Below, in pieces: positions 18,691 to 27,287 of a stretch of 64,000 nucleotides of DNA (the first letter of the stretch is position 1; each line of letters starts with the position of its first letter). The notes under the pieces are model-generated. The model was given only the letters and a program-made list of their open reading frames with translations, had not been told where the DNA came from and made no database searches. This DNA is from JAAYAE01 sp963678395 (lineage in GTDB: Bacteria; Bacillota; Negativicutes; Acidaminococcales; Acidaminococcaceae): positions 186,001-250,000 of the forward strand of contig OY782827.1 in assembly GCA_963678395.1 (NCBI GenBank). The letters are read 5' to 3'. Both the position numbers and the translations under genes were made by a program.

Positions 18691-18734
18691 AAAAAGGCGA
18701 CTATCTAAGTTAATACTTAGATAGTCGCCTTTTT
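18691..18734. terminator. Bidirectional terminator between thiE and the secretin gene
   Basis: AAAAAGGCGACTATCTAAG (18691-18709) pairs perfectly over 19 bp with 18716-18734, with a 6-base loop and A/T runs on both sides. It serves convergent transcription units. Confidence 0.9.
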
Positions 18735-18744
18735 AGTATAAATA

Positions 18745-20169
18745 CTATTCTTGAGCTTTTTTTTCGGCTAATATTCTATCAACACGTTGTCGCATAGTTT
18801 CTTGAACCTCAACGTTAGAAGGGACGGGAGAAGCTTTTTTGAGCTTATTTCTGCGCGCTTGTTCTTGTTTCATAGCTTTAGCCTCAGCTTCTTCCTCAGA
18901 ACCAGGTACAGGTGCCACAGAAGCATATTCTATTTTGGAATTATAAATAGCGGGAGATTCACCGGCATCTGTAATATATGGGGTTAAAATCATCATCACT
19001 TCGGTCTTACTCTTAGTTGTTGTTCGGCTTTTAAATAGTTCACCTAATATCGGTATATTGGAAAGGAAGGGGACTTTTTGCAAATTCTTTTGTTCCTCTT
19101 CATTAATTAGACCACCAATAACGAGTGTTTCGCCGTTACGCATGCGTACATTTGTGTCAGCCGTACGACTGGTGATTTTATAATTTTTTAGTCCAGATAC
19201 CAAGGTGGGCGTGCTAACTTCCGTATGAACTACGGCCGTAATATAGCCATCATCACTAACTACTGGCGTGTAGGAAAGTTTAATACCGGCATCTACATAG
19301 GAAGTGGAAGTTGTAGTGCTGCCATTCTCATATTTTTCCGTCAGCACTGGGATATGGTCACCAATGAAAATACTAGCGGCTTTACCGGGAATGGTTATAA
19401 TTCGTGGTGTCGCCAAGATTTTGGCCTTACCGTTAGTAATCAATGCATTTACCGTGGCTTGAAAAGTTGATTTATAACCATGGCCTAGATGAATAATTCC
19501 ACCGTATTCTGTACTGCTGTCACTGCTACTACTACTGCTACTGCTACTGCTACTACTGCTATTTGAAGATTGTGGTAGCGCTGACCAATCCCAAGTTACG
19601 CCAAGGGATTTAGTATCCTCTATGCTCATGGCAATAATTTTAGCTTCTAAAGTCACTTGTTTTGTAGCCACGTCTAAAACCTTTAAAGCGTCTCTGAGTT
19701 TAGCTTCCTCTCCGCTATTACCGGTAAAGACAATAGAATTAGTAACTGCATCAGCACTAAGTCCTTCACCTTTAACGATTGCTTTTAAAGTATCTAAAAC
19801 TTCAGAGGCTTTAGCATACTGCAATTTGTAAACGCCTACATTGCCAAAAAATTTATTGATATTTTCATAAGAAGAAACTACTATTACGTTATCAATGGTT
19901 TTATAGGCTAAGCCCTTGGAACGGGTTATAAGGTCTAAGGCGGTATTAAAAGGAATATCGGTTAAATCAATAGAAATGGTTCCCTTGACACTGTCATCGG
20001 TAACAATGCTTTGCCCTGAGATGGAAGAAAGTGCGGCAAGTACATCTCTAATATCACCTTTTTGAATAGTAAGGGATATATTGTTTGCTGCTAGGCAAGT
20101 GGCACTGGTTGTTATTGTCAATAGACAGGCCATTATGGTAGCGAGTAAATATTTTCTGCTAAATACCAT
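18745..20169 (-). CDS. pilQ: Type IV pilus secretin (PilQ/GspD family)
   Basis: Outer-membrane secretin through which the pilus is extruded. A signal peptide is visible at the N-terminus ('LLATIMACLLTITTSATCLA'). Then come a secretin/TonB short N-terminal domain ('DVLAALSSISGQSIV'), an N1-type domain ('LDTLKAIVKGEGLSADAVTN'), and the C-terminal secretin core with 'VPFLSNIPILGELFKSR' and 'MMILTPYI'. Length is 474 aa. ATG 20169 is chosen because AGGAGG precedes it by 9 bases; a TTG one codon upstream is possible. Its start overlaps the stop of the PilP-like gene. A tract of about 17 mostly serine residues interrupts the region before the core. A secretin implies a diderm envelope. Confidence 0.93.
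   Translation of the reverse strand: MVFSRKYLLATIMACLLTITTSATCLAANNISLTIQKGDIRDVLAALSSISGQSIVTDDSVKGTISIDLTDIPFNTALDLITRSKGLAYKTIDNVIVVSSYENINKFFGNVGVYKLQYAKASEVLDTLKAIVKGEGLSADAVTNSIVFTGNSGEEAKLRDALKVLDVATKQVTLEAKIIAMSIEDTKSLGVTWDWSALPQSSNSSSSSSSSSSSSSDSSTEYGGIIHLGHGYKSTFQATVNALITNGKAKILATPRIITIPGKAASIFIGDHIPVLTEKYENGSTTTSTSYVDAGIKLSYTPVVSDDGYITAVVHTEVSTPTLVSGLKNYKITSRTADTNVRMRNGETLVIGGLINEEEQKNLQKVPFLSNIPILGELFKSRTTTKSKTEVMMILTPYITDAGESPAIYNSKIEYASVAPVPGSEEEAEAKAMKQEQARRNKLKKASPVPSNVEVQETMRQRVDRILAEKKAQE
19513..19560 (-). repeat. Serine-codon repeat tract in the secretin gene
   Basis: A run of AGC/AGT codons (read as GCT/ACT on the + strand) encoding an almost uninterrupted poly-serine linker. 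Such a trinucleotide tract can change length by slippage while keeping frame. Confidence 0.8.
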
Positions 20170-20723
20170 CAACCTTTTCCTCCTATACGAATATCTTCAC
20201 CAGCAATAGATATGAAGTTATTACCAATTTTTTCTAGTGTAGAGTTACCTACATCTTGGCCAATACTATAAGCTCTGCTGGTTCCTTGATACTCAATAAT
20301 GGCCAAGCTCTTATTACCGCTATGCACTATGCCCCTTAGGATAGGACTGCTTTTTGCTGCAGTATAATTTTTCAGACCATTTACTGTACCTGTATTGTTA
20401 TTAGTGGAAGCAGGAAGGTGAGATACAGGTATGTCTCGAACAATTGCAGGGGCAGCAAAAGGATTGCGTGCAATAGATCTTTGTTCTAATGCTCCTGCTA
20501 CTTTAGCTCCCTCGGTATAGGCAGGTACCATTACTGGAGCAGCTGACAGGGGAGCAGGCGCAGCGGCATCCGTCATAAATTGTTCAGCTGAAACTGGGTG
20601 GAAAAAGGCATCAATTAGTGGCCCTATGTTGTAACGATAAGTAAAATGGGCACCACTCATTAAAATAAAAGCAGCCAATATTGTATAACTGAATTTATCC
20701 GTTTTTTGGTGTTTTTTATTCAT
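20169..20723 (-). CDS. PilP/GspC-like pilus assembly protein
   Basis: A 184-aa protein with one N-terminal membrane segment (about residues 13-30), a proline/alanine-rich periplasmic linker (about 55-125), and a small C-terminal beta domain ('PILRGIVHSGNKSLAIIEYQ' ... 'YSIGQDVGNSTLEKIG'). That C-terminal pattern resembles the HR/PilP domain that links the inner-membrane platform to the secretin. It lies directly upstream of and overlaps the secretin gene, which supports this role. No lipobox is seen, unlike classical PilP. Assignment is by architecture and neighbourhood. Confidence 0.75.
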   Translation of the reverse strand: MNKKHQKTDKFSYTILAAFILMSGAHFTYRYNIGPLIDAFFHPVSAEQFMTDAAAPAPLSAAPVMVPAYTEGAKVAGALEQRSIARNPFAAPAIVRDIPVSHLPASTNNNTGTVNGLKNYTAAKSSPILRGIVHSGNKSLAIIEYQGTSRAYSIGQDVGNSTLEKIGNNFISIAGEDIRIGGKG

Positions 20724-20881
20724 AACTGCACTCCTTCATGCTTATACTGACTTTTGTTTAATTGCTACAATACATATATTATAGTATAATTACTGCAAAA
20801 GGTAAACTTTTTTTGTCTAAGAAAGATAATAGGCATTTTAAAAATAAAATTATAGCAAAAGTAGTCAAGGAGGCTTCTATT

Positions 20882-22561
20882 ATGGAAAGAAAGAAAAAGC
20901 TGGGTGAATTACTTATGGAAGTACAAGATATTACAAAGAAACAATTGGAACATGCCTTAAGCGAGCAAAAAACAAATGGCAAACGTTTGGGAGAAACTTT
21001 AATAAGTTTGGGCTATGTTACTGAACAGCAAATGCTACGAACGCTGGAGCAGCAGCTGGGGATACCGTTTATTTTTCTTGGAGAAGTAGCAATACAAGAT
21101 GAGGCATTGAGTATTGTGCCTTTGTTTTTGGCAGAACGTTATAATGTTATGCCTGTACGTATAGAAGAAAATCGTATAGTTTTGGCCATGAATGACCCCA
21201 CTAATTTTTATGCCATTGACGACATACATATGGTTAGTGGTATGAAAGTGGCACCGGTGCTAGCTGAGGCTAAAGATATTAGGGCTGCTATTAACAATAA
21301 CTATGGGGTTAAAGGCAGAGTGGAAAATGCCGTCAATCAATTAAAAGATGAAGAAGTAACTTCCAATATCCGTGACTTAGTAGATCCCACAGAGAATGCG
21401 CCCATTGTAAGTATAGTTAATTCGCTGCTGGATCAGGCAATACATGATAAGGCTAGTGATGTACATATTGAACCTTCGGAAGATAAGGTGCGTGTGCGCT
21501 TTAGAGTAGATGGGGTATTAAGGGAAGTTATTACTTTCCCAAGGAGTACGCAAGCTTCGCTTTTATCACGCATTAAAATAATGGCTGAAATGGATATTGC
21601 AGAAAAACGCCTGCCTCAAGATGGGCGTATTAAAATAATGAAACATGGTCGTGAGATTGATGTACGTGTTTCTACTTTGCCTACAATTTTTGGCGAGAAG
21701 GTAGTAATGCGTATTTTGGACAAAGAGGCTGTAGATATTAAAATTAACGAATTGGGTTTTTCTGAAAAAAATATGGAAATGTATAATAAAATGATTAGTA
21801 ACTCTTATGGTCTTGTGCTGGCAACAGGTCCAACCGGTAGTGGTAAGTCTACTCTTTTATATGCAACATTGATGAAATTAAATAATGTAACAAAAAACAT
21901 TATTACAGTAGAGGACCCTGTAGAATATCGTATTCCAGGCGTTAATCAAGTAGCGGTAAATAATAAAGCAGGACTTACGTTTGCTAACGGGCTGAGAACT
22001 GTTTTGCGGCAAGACCCTAACATCATCATGGTAGGTGAGGTTCGTGATACGGAAACAGCTGAAATAACTATTAACGCAGCGCTTACAGGTCACTTGGTTT
22101 TATCTACTCTACATACTAATGATGCTCCCGGTGCTATTACCAGACTTTTGGATATGGGTATAGAACCATTTTTAATTGTATCTTCTGTACGTGGTGTTGT
22201 TGCCCAGCGGCTTGTGCGTCGTATTTGTCCTGATTGTAAAAAAGAATATATTCCTGGACCTAATTCTGATGAAAGGATACTTTTGGGAATGGGACCGGAG
22301 GAACCGTTGATTTTATACAAAGGAGAAGGTTGTGCTCAGTGTAATTATACAGGTTATAGTGGAAGACTGGCTATTCAGGAAGTAATGCCTATTTTACCGG
22401 AAATGAAAAAACTAATAATGGAGCATGCACCGGACCAAGAAATTTTTGCTATAGCAAAAAAGCAAGGAACAGCAACAATTAGAGAAGATGGTATAGCTAA
22501 AGTATTAAAAGGTCAAACTACATTTGATGAGCTAGTACGTGTAGCATTTAGTGAGGGGTGA
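20882..22561 (+). CDS. pilB: Type IV pilus assembly ATPase PilB
   Basis: Hexameric cytosolic ATPase powering pilus extension. The start is ATG 20882 behind AGGAGG. The N-terminal MshEN/T2SSE_N domain ('RLGETLISLGYVTEQQMLRTLEQ', read in part) is the type known to bind cyclic di-GMP in relatives. The ATPase core has 'SDVHIEPSEDKVRVRFRVDG', Walker A 'GPTGSGKST', Walker B 'IIMVGEVRDTETAE' and a zinc site 'CPDCKKEY' ... 'CAQCNYTGY'. Length is 559 aa. It is the first gene of pilB-pilT-pilC, with pilT four bases downstream. The shared upstream gap of about 160 bp to the divergent PilP-like gene must hold both promoters. Confidence 0.96.
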   Translation: MERKKKLGELLMEVQDITKKQLEHALSEQKTNGKRLGETLISLGYVTEQQMLRTLEQQLGIPFIFLGEVAIQDEALSIVPLFLAERYNVMPVRIEENRIVLAMNDPTNFYAIDDIHMVSGMKVAPVLAEAKDIRAAINNNYGVKGRVENAVNQLKDEEVTSNIRDLVDPTENAPIVSIVNSLLDQAIHDKASDVHIEPSEDKVRVRFRVDGVLREVITFPRSTQASLLSRIKIMAEMDIAEKRLPQDGRIKIMKHGREIDVRVSTLPTIFGEKVVMRILDKEAVDIKINELGFSEKNMEMYNKMISNSYGLVLATGPTGSGKSTLLYATLMKLNNVTKNIITVEDPVEYRIPGVNQVAVNNKAGLTFANGLRTVLRQDPNIIMVGEVRDTETAEITINAALTGHLVLSTLHTNDAPGAITRLLDMGIEPFLIVSSVRGVVAQRLVRRICPDCKKEYIPGPNSDERILLGMGPEEPLILYKGEGCAQCNYTGYSGRLAIQEVMPILPEMKKLIMEHAPDQEIFAIAKKQGTATIREDGIAKVLKGQTTFDELVRVAFSEG

Positions 22562-22565
22562 AATA

Positions 22566-23627
22566 GTGGTAAGAATTGATGAGATTTTACTAAAGGCTAT
22601 AGAAGAAATAGCTTCAGATGTGCATTTGACGGTAGGGGTGCCACCGGTCTTCCGCATTAATGGTAAACTTAAACGTTTGGATATGGAAAAATTAAATGCT
22701 CAGGACACGGTATCCTTGGCGAATGAATTATTAGATGAGAAACATTTACTTGTTTTTAGAGAGAAGGGCGAGGTTGATTTTTCGCATACAATTGCCAATG
22801 TAAGTAATTTCCGCATAAATGTATTCAAACAAAGTGGGTTTCTTGCTTTGGCTGTGCGTTTAATACCTAATATCATCCCTACTTTAGAAGATTTGCATTT
22901 GCCACCAATCTTAGCTTCTTTTGCTAACCTACCTCGCGGTTTAATATTAGTAACAGGACCTACCGGTAGTGGTAAATCTACTACCTTAGCAGCTATGATT
23001 AATCACATTAATCAGACCAAAAAAAATCATGTTATTACCTTGGAGGATCCTATTGAGTATCGTTACCCCCATTTAAATAGTATTGTTAATCAAAGGGAAG
23101 TGAATTCTGATACCTTAACCTTTAGTAATGGTTTGCGGGCAGCTTTGCGGGAAGATCCTGATGTTATTTTAGTAGGAGAAATGCGTGATGCCGAAACTAT
23201 CGGTATTGCCATTACGGCGGCGGAGACCGGCCATTTAGTCCTAGCGACTTTGCATACGGCAGATGCAGCTCAAACTGTTAATCGTATTATCGATGTGTTT
23301 CCGGAGCATCAACAACAACAGATACGGGTACAATTGGCATCAACGCTGCAGGGCATAGTGGCTCAGCAACTAATACCAACTGTAACAGGCAATTCTAGAG
23401 TTGGTGCTTTTGAAATCTTGGTAGCGACGCCGGCTTTGCGTAATCTTATTCGTGAGGGCAAGATACATCAATTGCAATCTTACATTCAGACAGGTTCTCA
23501 ATATGATATGATTAGCATGGATGCCGCACTTGGCAAATTGGTGCGTATGCATATTGTAGACAAAGATGTTGCTCAGCAACGTTGCGTAGAGCAAAAAGAA
23601 TTTGAACGCTTTACTTTAGGGATTTAG
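22566..23627 (+). CDS. pilT: Type IV pilus retraction ATPase PilT
   Basis: Hexameric ATPase that retracts the pilus and drives twitching motility and DNA uptake. The protein has 'SDVHLTVGVPPVFRINGKL', Walker A 'GPTGSGKSTTLA', 'ITLEDPIEYR', Walker B 'VILVGEMRDAETI', and the PilT-type 'GIVAQQLIPT' followed by 'GRVGAFEIL'-like text. Length is 353 aa from GTG 22566, which is preceded by GAGGGG; an in-frame GTG at 22551 overlapping pilB is possible. Downstream pilC follows after about 20 bases. Confidence 0.95.
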   Translation: MVRIDEILLKAIEEIASDVHLTVGVPPVFRINGKLKRLDMEKLNAQDTVSLANELLDEKHLLVFREKGEVDFSHTIANVSNFRINVFKQSGFLALAVRLIPNIIPTLEDLHLPPILASFANLPRGLILVTGPTGSGKSTTLAAMINHINQTKKNHVITLEDPIEYRYPHLNSIVNQREVNSDTLTFSNGLRAALREDPDVILVGEMRDAETIGIAITAAETGHLVLATLHTADAAQTVNRIIDVFPEHQQQQIRVQLASTLQGIVAQQLIPTVTGNSRVGAFEILVATPALRNLIREGKIHQLQSYIQTGSQYDMISMDAALGKLVRMHIVDKDVAQQRCVEQKEFERFTLGI

Positions 23628-23650
23628 GATGTTGCTTAGGGGGTGTGCAT

Positions 23651-24874
23651 ATGGAAAACTTTAATTTTAAAGCACGTCGCAAGACAGGGGAAATAGTGGT
23701 AGGGATAATTAACGCTGCCAGCGAAGCGGCGGTAGCTTCATATGTTCATAATCAAGGACTTCTAGTTACGCAGATAACCAAGACTAATGTGCAAAAAAAA
23801 CGTTTTTGGTCCGGTTGGTTTGATAAAAACATTACGCAATACGATATATCCATATTTTGCCGTCAGTTTGCTACTCTGATAGGGGCGGGAGTAGCCTTGG
23901 TTAGTGCCATGGGAATTCTTATTGAGCAGACAGAAAATAAAAAATTAAAAACTGTGCTTAGCGGTGTTTCTCGTGATGTGCATAAAGGGGCAGCTTTATC
24001 TGAGGCAATGAAATTGTATCCTCATGTTTTTAAACCTTTGATGATTAATATGATTGCAGCCGGTGAAGCAGGCGGTATTCTAGAGACAGTGCTTAACCAG
24101 TTGGCAAATCAATATGAAAAGAATTATCGTTTGAATGCACGTTTGCATTCGGCCTTGATCTATCCGGCGGTGGTGTTGGTAGTGGCAGTATTGGCGGTAA
24201 CTATTATCTTGATTTTTGTTATGCCGATTTTCACAAATTTATTTATGTCTTTGCATACACAATTACCTTGGCCTACAAGAATAATTATGAATATAAGTGA
24301 CTTTATAAAAAGCGGTGTAGGTATAGTCACTATTATAGTTACTATAGCCTGCGCGATTTTGGGTTATATGCAGGCCTGCAAAAGCAAAAAATTCTGTTTT
24401 TGGCGAGATACAATGTTTTTAAAAGTTCCGGTTTTTGGATCCATATATCAAAAAATCATTATCACGCGGTTTGCCGCTACTTTTGCCGGCTTATCGCGCA
24501 GTGGGGTCCCTATTCTGACGGCACTAACCGTTGTAAGTAAAGCTACAGGTAATTTACAAGCGGAGAAGGTTCTGTTGGAAGCGAGAAGTAATGTGCAAAA
24601 AGGGCGTGGCCTAGCAGAGCCCATGAACAAAAGCAAACTTTTTACTCCTATGGTTATAAATATGATTTCCATTGGTGAAGAGACCGGTTCTCTGGATTCT
24701 ATGTTGGATAAGGTTGCAGAATTCTATGGTAATGAAGTTGATGATATGACGGGGCGCTTGCAGGTTTTATTAGAACCATTTCTTATTGTACTTATGGGTG
24801 TTATTGTTGGGTTTATAGCTGTTGCTATGTTGCTGCCTATGTTTGACATTGTTACTAAGGTGGGGAATTTGTAA
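23651..24874 (+). CDS. pilC: Type IV pilus inner-membrane platform protein PilC
   Basis: Polytopic platform protein that couples PilB/PilT to pilin polymerisation. It has two GspF domains: first 'DISIFCRQFATLIGAGVALV' ... 'FKPLMINMIAAGEAGGILE', second 'ITRFAATFAGLSRSGVPILTAL' ... 'VINMISIGEETGSLD'. Membrane segments lie near residues 170-200 and 215-240 and at the C-terminus. Length (407 aa) is normal. The start is ATG 23651 behind GGGGGTG. A second, broken member of this family occurs at 52827-54024. Confidence 0.95.
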   Translation: MENFNFKARRKTGEIVVGIINAASEAAVASYVHNQGLLVTQITKTNVQKKRFWSGWFDKNITQYDISIFCRQFATLIGAGVALVSAMGILIEQTENKKLKTVLSGVSRDVHKGAALSEAMKLYPHVFKPLMINMIAAGEAGGILETVLNQLANQYEKNYRLNARLHSALIYPAVVLVVAVLAVTIILIFVMPIFTNLFMSLHTQLPWPTRIIMNISDFIKSGVGIVTIIVTIACAILGYMQACKSKKFCFWRDTMFLKVPVFGSIYQKIIITRFAATFAGLSRSGVPILTALTVVSKATGNLQAEKVLLEARSNVQKGRGLAEPMNKSKLFTPMVINMISIGEETGSLDSMLDKVAEFYGNEVDDMTGRLQVLLEPFLIVLMGVIVGFIAVAMLLPMFDIVTKVGNL

Positions 24875-24901
24875 GCATGTTCAAAAAAATACCGAAAAAA
24901 C

Positions 24902-24929
24902 TTGCTCTTTGGAAATAAAACGATATAAT
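24902..24929 (+). promoter_or_regulatory. Candidate promoter in the pilC-pilin gap
   Basis: TTGCTC (24902-24907), a 16-base spacer and TATAAT (24924-24929). With the hairpin at 24979-25021 it would give a transcript of only about 85 bases, separate from the pilin promoter. Confidence 0.45.
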
Positions 24930-24978
24930 ATAGTTAATAAATAAATTTATAACTTGCTAGTTTGAGAGATTAAGGGAA

Positions 24979-25021
24979 ACAGTAGCTACAATACTTGGTA
25001 GCACTGTAGGAAGAATTTTTT
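24979..25021 (+). terminator. Terminator-like hairpin before the major pilin
   Basis: ACAGT and GCTAC (24979-24989, with one bulged A) pair with GTAGC and ACTGT (24998-25007), followed by AATTTTTT at 25014-25021. It insulates the pilin promoter from pilC readthrough or ends a short RNA. Confidence 0.6.
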
Positions 25022-25050
25022 AAATGTACGATTATTTAATTAAAAAACAG

Positions 25051-25078
25051 TTGACTTTTAGTTAAAAAATGGTATCAT
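25051..25078 (+). promoter_or_regulatory. Major pilin promoter
   Basis: TTGACT (25051-25056), a 16-base spacer and TATCAT (25073-25078), about 65 bases before the pilin ATG. A separate strong promoter fits the high expression of major pilin. Confidence 0.7.
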
Positions 25079-25144
25079 AGAGCAATAAGACCTAGTGAAG
25101 TTTGTGTGAGCGAACTAAATTGGTGAAATTAAGGGAGGAATATT

Positions 25145-25603
25145 ATGAAAAATTTAATTAAAGCTAAAAAAGGTTTTACGTTGATCGAACTTGTTATTGT
25201 CATTGCAATTTTAGGTATTTTGGCAGGTATTGCTATTCCTAGATTCTTGGATGCGACAGCTACGGCTCGCGGGGCAAAGATTGTTTCTGATTTACGGACT
25301 ATTGACAGCGCTATTGTTATTTATGCTACGAAGACGGGGAAAGAACCGACAGTAGCTGCTCAATTAACTACAAGCGTTTCTGGGGATTCGCCTACTTCGT
25401 TCCAATTGTTGGCTTCTTGGCCTAAACCTGCAAGTGGTAGCGTTGTTTTTCCAGCTAAGCCAGGTGTTACTGTGACAATAGCAAACACCTTAGCGTATAC
25501 TATTTCTAACGGTCGTGGCGTTTTGGGAACAAACACTGCTACTGATTTAGCTGAAGTTGGCGGAGGTTATAGTGAAGCAGCAGAAACTCCGGCTGGCGAA
25601 TAA
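25145..25603 (+). CDS. pilA: Major type IV prepilin
   Basis: Structural pilin of 152 aa. A short basic leader ends 'KAKKG', followed by the mature N-terminus 'FTLIELVIVIAILGILAG', with Gly at -1 and Glu at +5 for PilD processing. The hydrophobic helix is followed by 'IAIPRFLDATATARGAK'. The C-terminal domain is threonine/serine/valine rich and contains no cysteine pair. ATG 25145 follows GGGAGG. It has its own promoter and lies behind pilB-pilT-pilC. No prepilin peptidase gene is in the window. Confidence 0.93.
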   Translation: MKNLIKAKKGFTLIELVIVIAILGILAGIAIPRFLDATATARGAKIVSDLRTIDSAIVIYATKTGKEPTVAAQLTTSVSGDSPTSFQLLASWPKPASGSVVFPAKPGVTVTIANTLAYTISNGRGVLGTNTATDLAEVGGGYSEAAETPAGE

Positions 25604-25718
25604 TTTTAAGTAAGCTAATAAATTATGTTTTTTTGAAAGCGGTACTTTATTATTTTGTTTTTTATTTGCTATATATAGAAAAGAAAACACAAACGAGAAG
25701 TGGTGAAGAAACATATCA

Positions 25719-27287
25719 GTGGAAGAAGATGTGGATGTTTTAGTTGTGGGTGCGGGACCGGCAGGGCTTACCGCTGTTTATACGTTGCAAAAAATGAAAG
25801 AATGCAAGATCATTATTTTAGAAGAAACAAATTGTCTAGGTGGTATTGCGGCTACTAATTGTTATCATAATAATTATATGGACATGGGGGGACATAGGTT
25901 TTTTACCAAAGTAAAACAGATACAAGATTTGTGGAAGGAACTATTGCCATCGCAAGGAAAACCGGCAATTGATGATTTGCTTTTGCAGACTGATAAAAGC
26001 TATGCAGGCAGTGCTAACCCAGAAACTGAAGATGATGTTTTTTTACTGCGCCGTCGTGTTTCCAGAATTTATTACAAGAAACATTTTTTTAACTATCCTA
26101 TTGCTCTTTCCTGGTCAACCATCAAAAACTTAGGATTTTTTACTGTATTTAGGGTTGGCGTTAGTTATCTATATTCTATGTTAGTTAAACGTAAAGAAAA
26201 AAGTTTGGAAGATTTTTATATAAATCGTTTTGGTAAAGTTTTATATAATATATTTTTTGAGAACTATACGGAAAAAATTTGGGGAATGCATCCTTCCGGT
26301 ATTTCTCCTGAATGGGGAGAACAGCGGGTAAAGGGTATCTCTATTTTTTCACTGGTATTGAATATTTTCAAACGAACGTTTATGGAAAATAAGCAAATAG
26401 AAACATCTCTAATTGAGGAATTTTATTATCCTAAATATGGTCCAGGACAAATGTGGGAAAAAATGGCAAAAAACATTTTGGAAAAGGGAGCAAATATTCT
26501 CTACCATAGACAAGTAAACAATATACGGCAAGATAAAGATAAAACATTTTCAGTTACAGCTATAGACGAAGTGGGGAAAGAACACGTTTACAAATGCAAA
26601 AAATTAATATCTTCTATGCCAATTAAGGATTTGATTAGTTCTTTGGGTGATAGTGTGCCTGCAAATATTCAAGATATAGCTTCAAGACTGCCTTATCGTG
26701 ATTTTATTACTGTGGGCTTACTACTTAGTAAAATTAAAATTAAAAATGCTACTAACATGAAAACCCTTGGAAATATTGTGCCCGACTGTTGGATTTATAT
26801 ACAGGAGCATGGAGTTAAATTAGGACGTTTGCAAATTTTCAATAATTGGTCACCTTATCTGTTGAAAGATGTGAAAAATACTGTTTGGATTGGATTGGAA
26901 TACTTTTGTACTGCCGGTGATGAGCTGTGGTCTTTGTCTAAGGAAGAGTTCATAAAATTGGCCATTGACGAAGTTGTGAAAATCGGTATTATTGACAGGG
27001 AATACATTTTGGACGCCACTCAAGTTAAAGTGAAGAAAGCCTATCCTGCTTATTTTGGTAGTTACAAGCATTTCGACTTAGTTAAAGATTATTTAAACTC
27101 CATAGATAATTTATATTGTATAGGCCGCAATGGGCAGCATAAGTATAATAATATGGATCATTCTATGTTGTCAGGCATTGAGGCTATAAATGTTATTTTG
27201 GGCAAGGCGGAGAAAGACATTATTTGGAAGGTGAACACAGAGCATGAATATCATGAACAGGCAACAGACGCTATTAACAAAAATTGA
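25719..27287 (+). CDS. FAD-dependent oxidoreductase (amine oxidase / UDP-galactopyranose mutase-like)
   Basis: Flavoprotein of 522 aa. The N-terminal dinucleotide-binding motif is 'DVLVVGAGPAGLTAVYTL', followed by 'MGGHRFFTK', a signature of the NAD(P)-binding/protoporphyrinogen-oxidase-like group found in polysaccharide clusters. The C-terminal FAD contact is 'YCIGRNGQHKYNNMDHSML'. The substrate is unknown; related proteins act on nucleotide sugars or polyprenols. The start GTG 25719 has only a weak ribosome site. Its end overlaps the following GT-C-like membrane protein by 44 bases, so they are co-expressed and probably work on the same glycan. The position just behind the pilin invites, but does not prove, a link with pilus modification. 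Confidence 0.78.
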   Translation: MEEDVDVLVVGAGPAGLTAVYTLQKMKECKIIILEETNCLGGIAATNCYHNNYMDMGGHRFFTKVKQIQDLWKELLPSQGKPAIDDLLLQTDKSYAGSANPETEDDVFLLRRRVSRIYYKKHFFNYPIALSWSTIKNLGFFTVFRVGVSYLYSMLVKRKEKSLEDFYINRFGKVLYNIFFENYTEKIWGMHPSGISPEWGEQRVKGISIFSLVLNIFKRTFMENKQIETSLIEEFYYPKYGPGQMWEKMAKNILEKGANILYHRQVNNIRQDKDKTFSVTAIDEVGKEHVYKCKKLISSMPIKDLISSLGDSVPANIQDIASRLPYRDFITVGLLLSKIKIKNATNMKTLGNIVPDCWIYIQEHGVKLGRLQIFNNWSPYLLKDVKNTVWIGLEYFCTAGDELWSLSKEEFIKLAIDEVVKIGIIDREYILDATQVKVKKAYPAYFGSYKHFDLVKDYLNSIDNLYCIGRNGQHKYNNMDHSMLSGIEAINVILGKAEKDIIWKVNTEHEYHEQATDAINKN

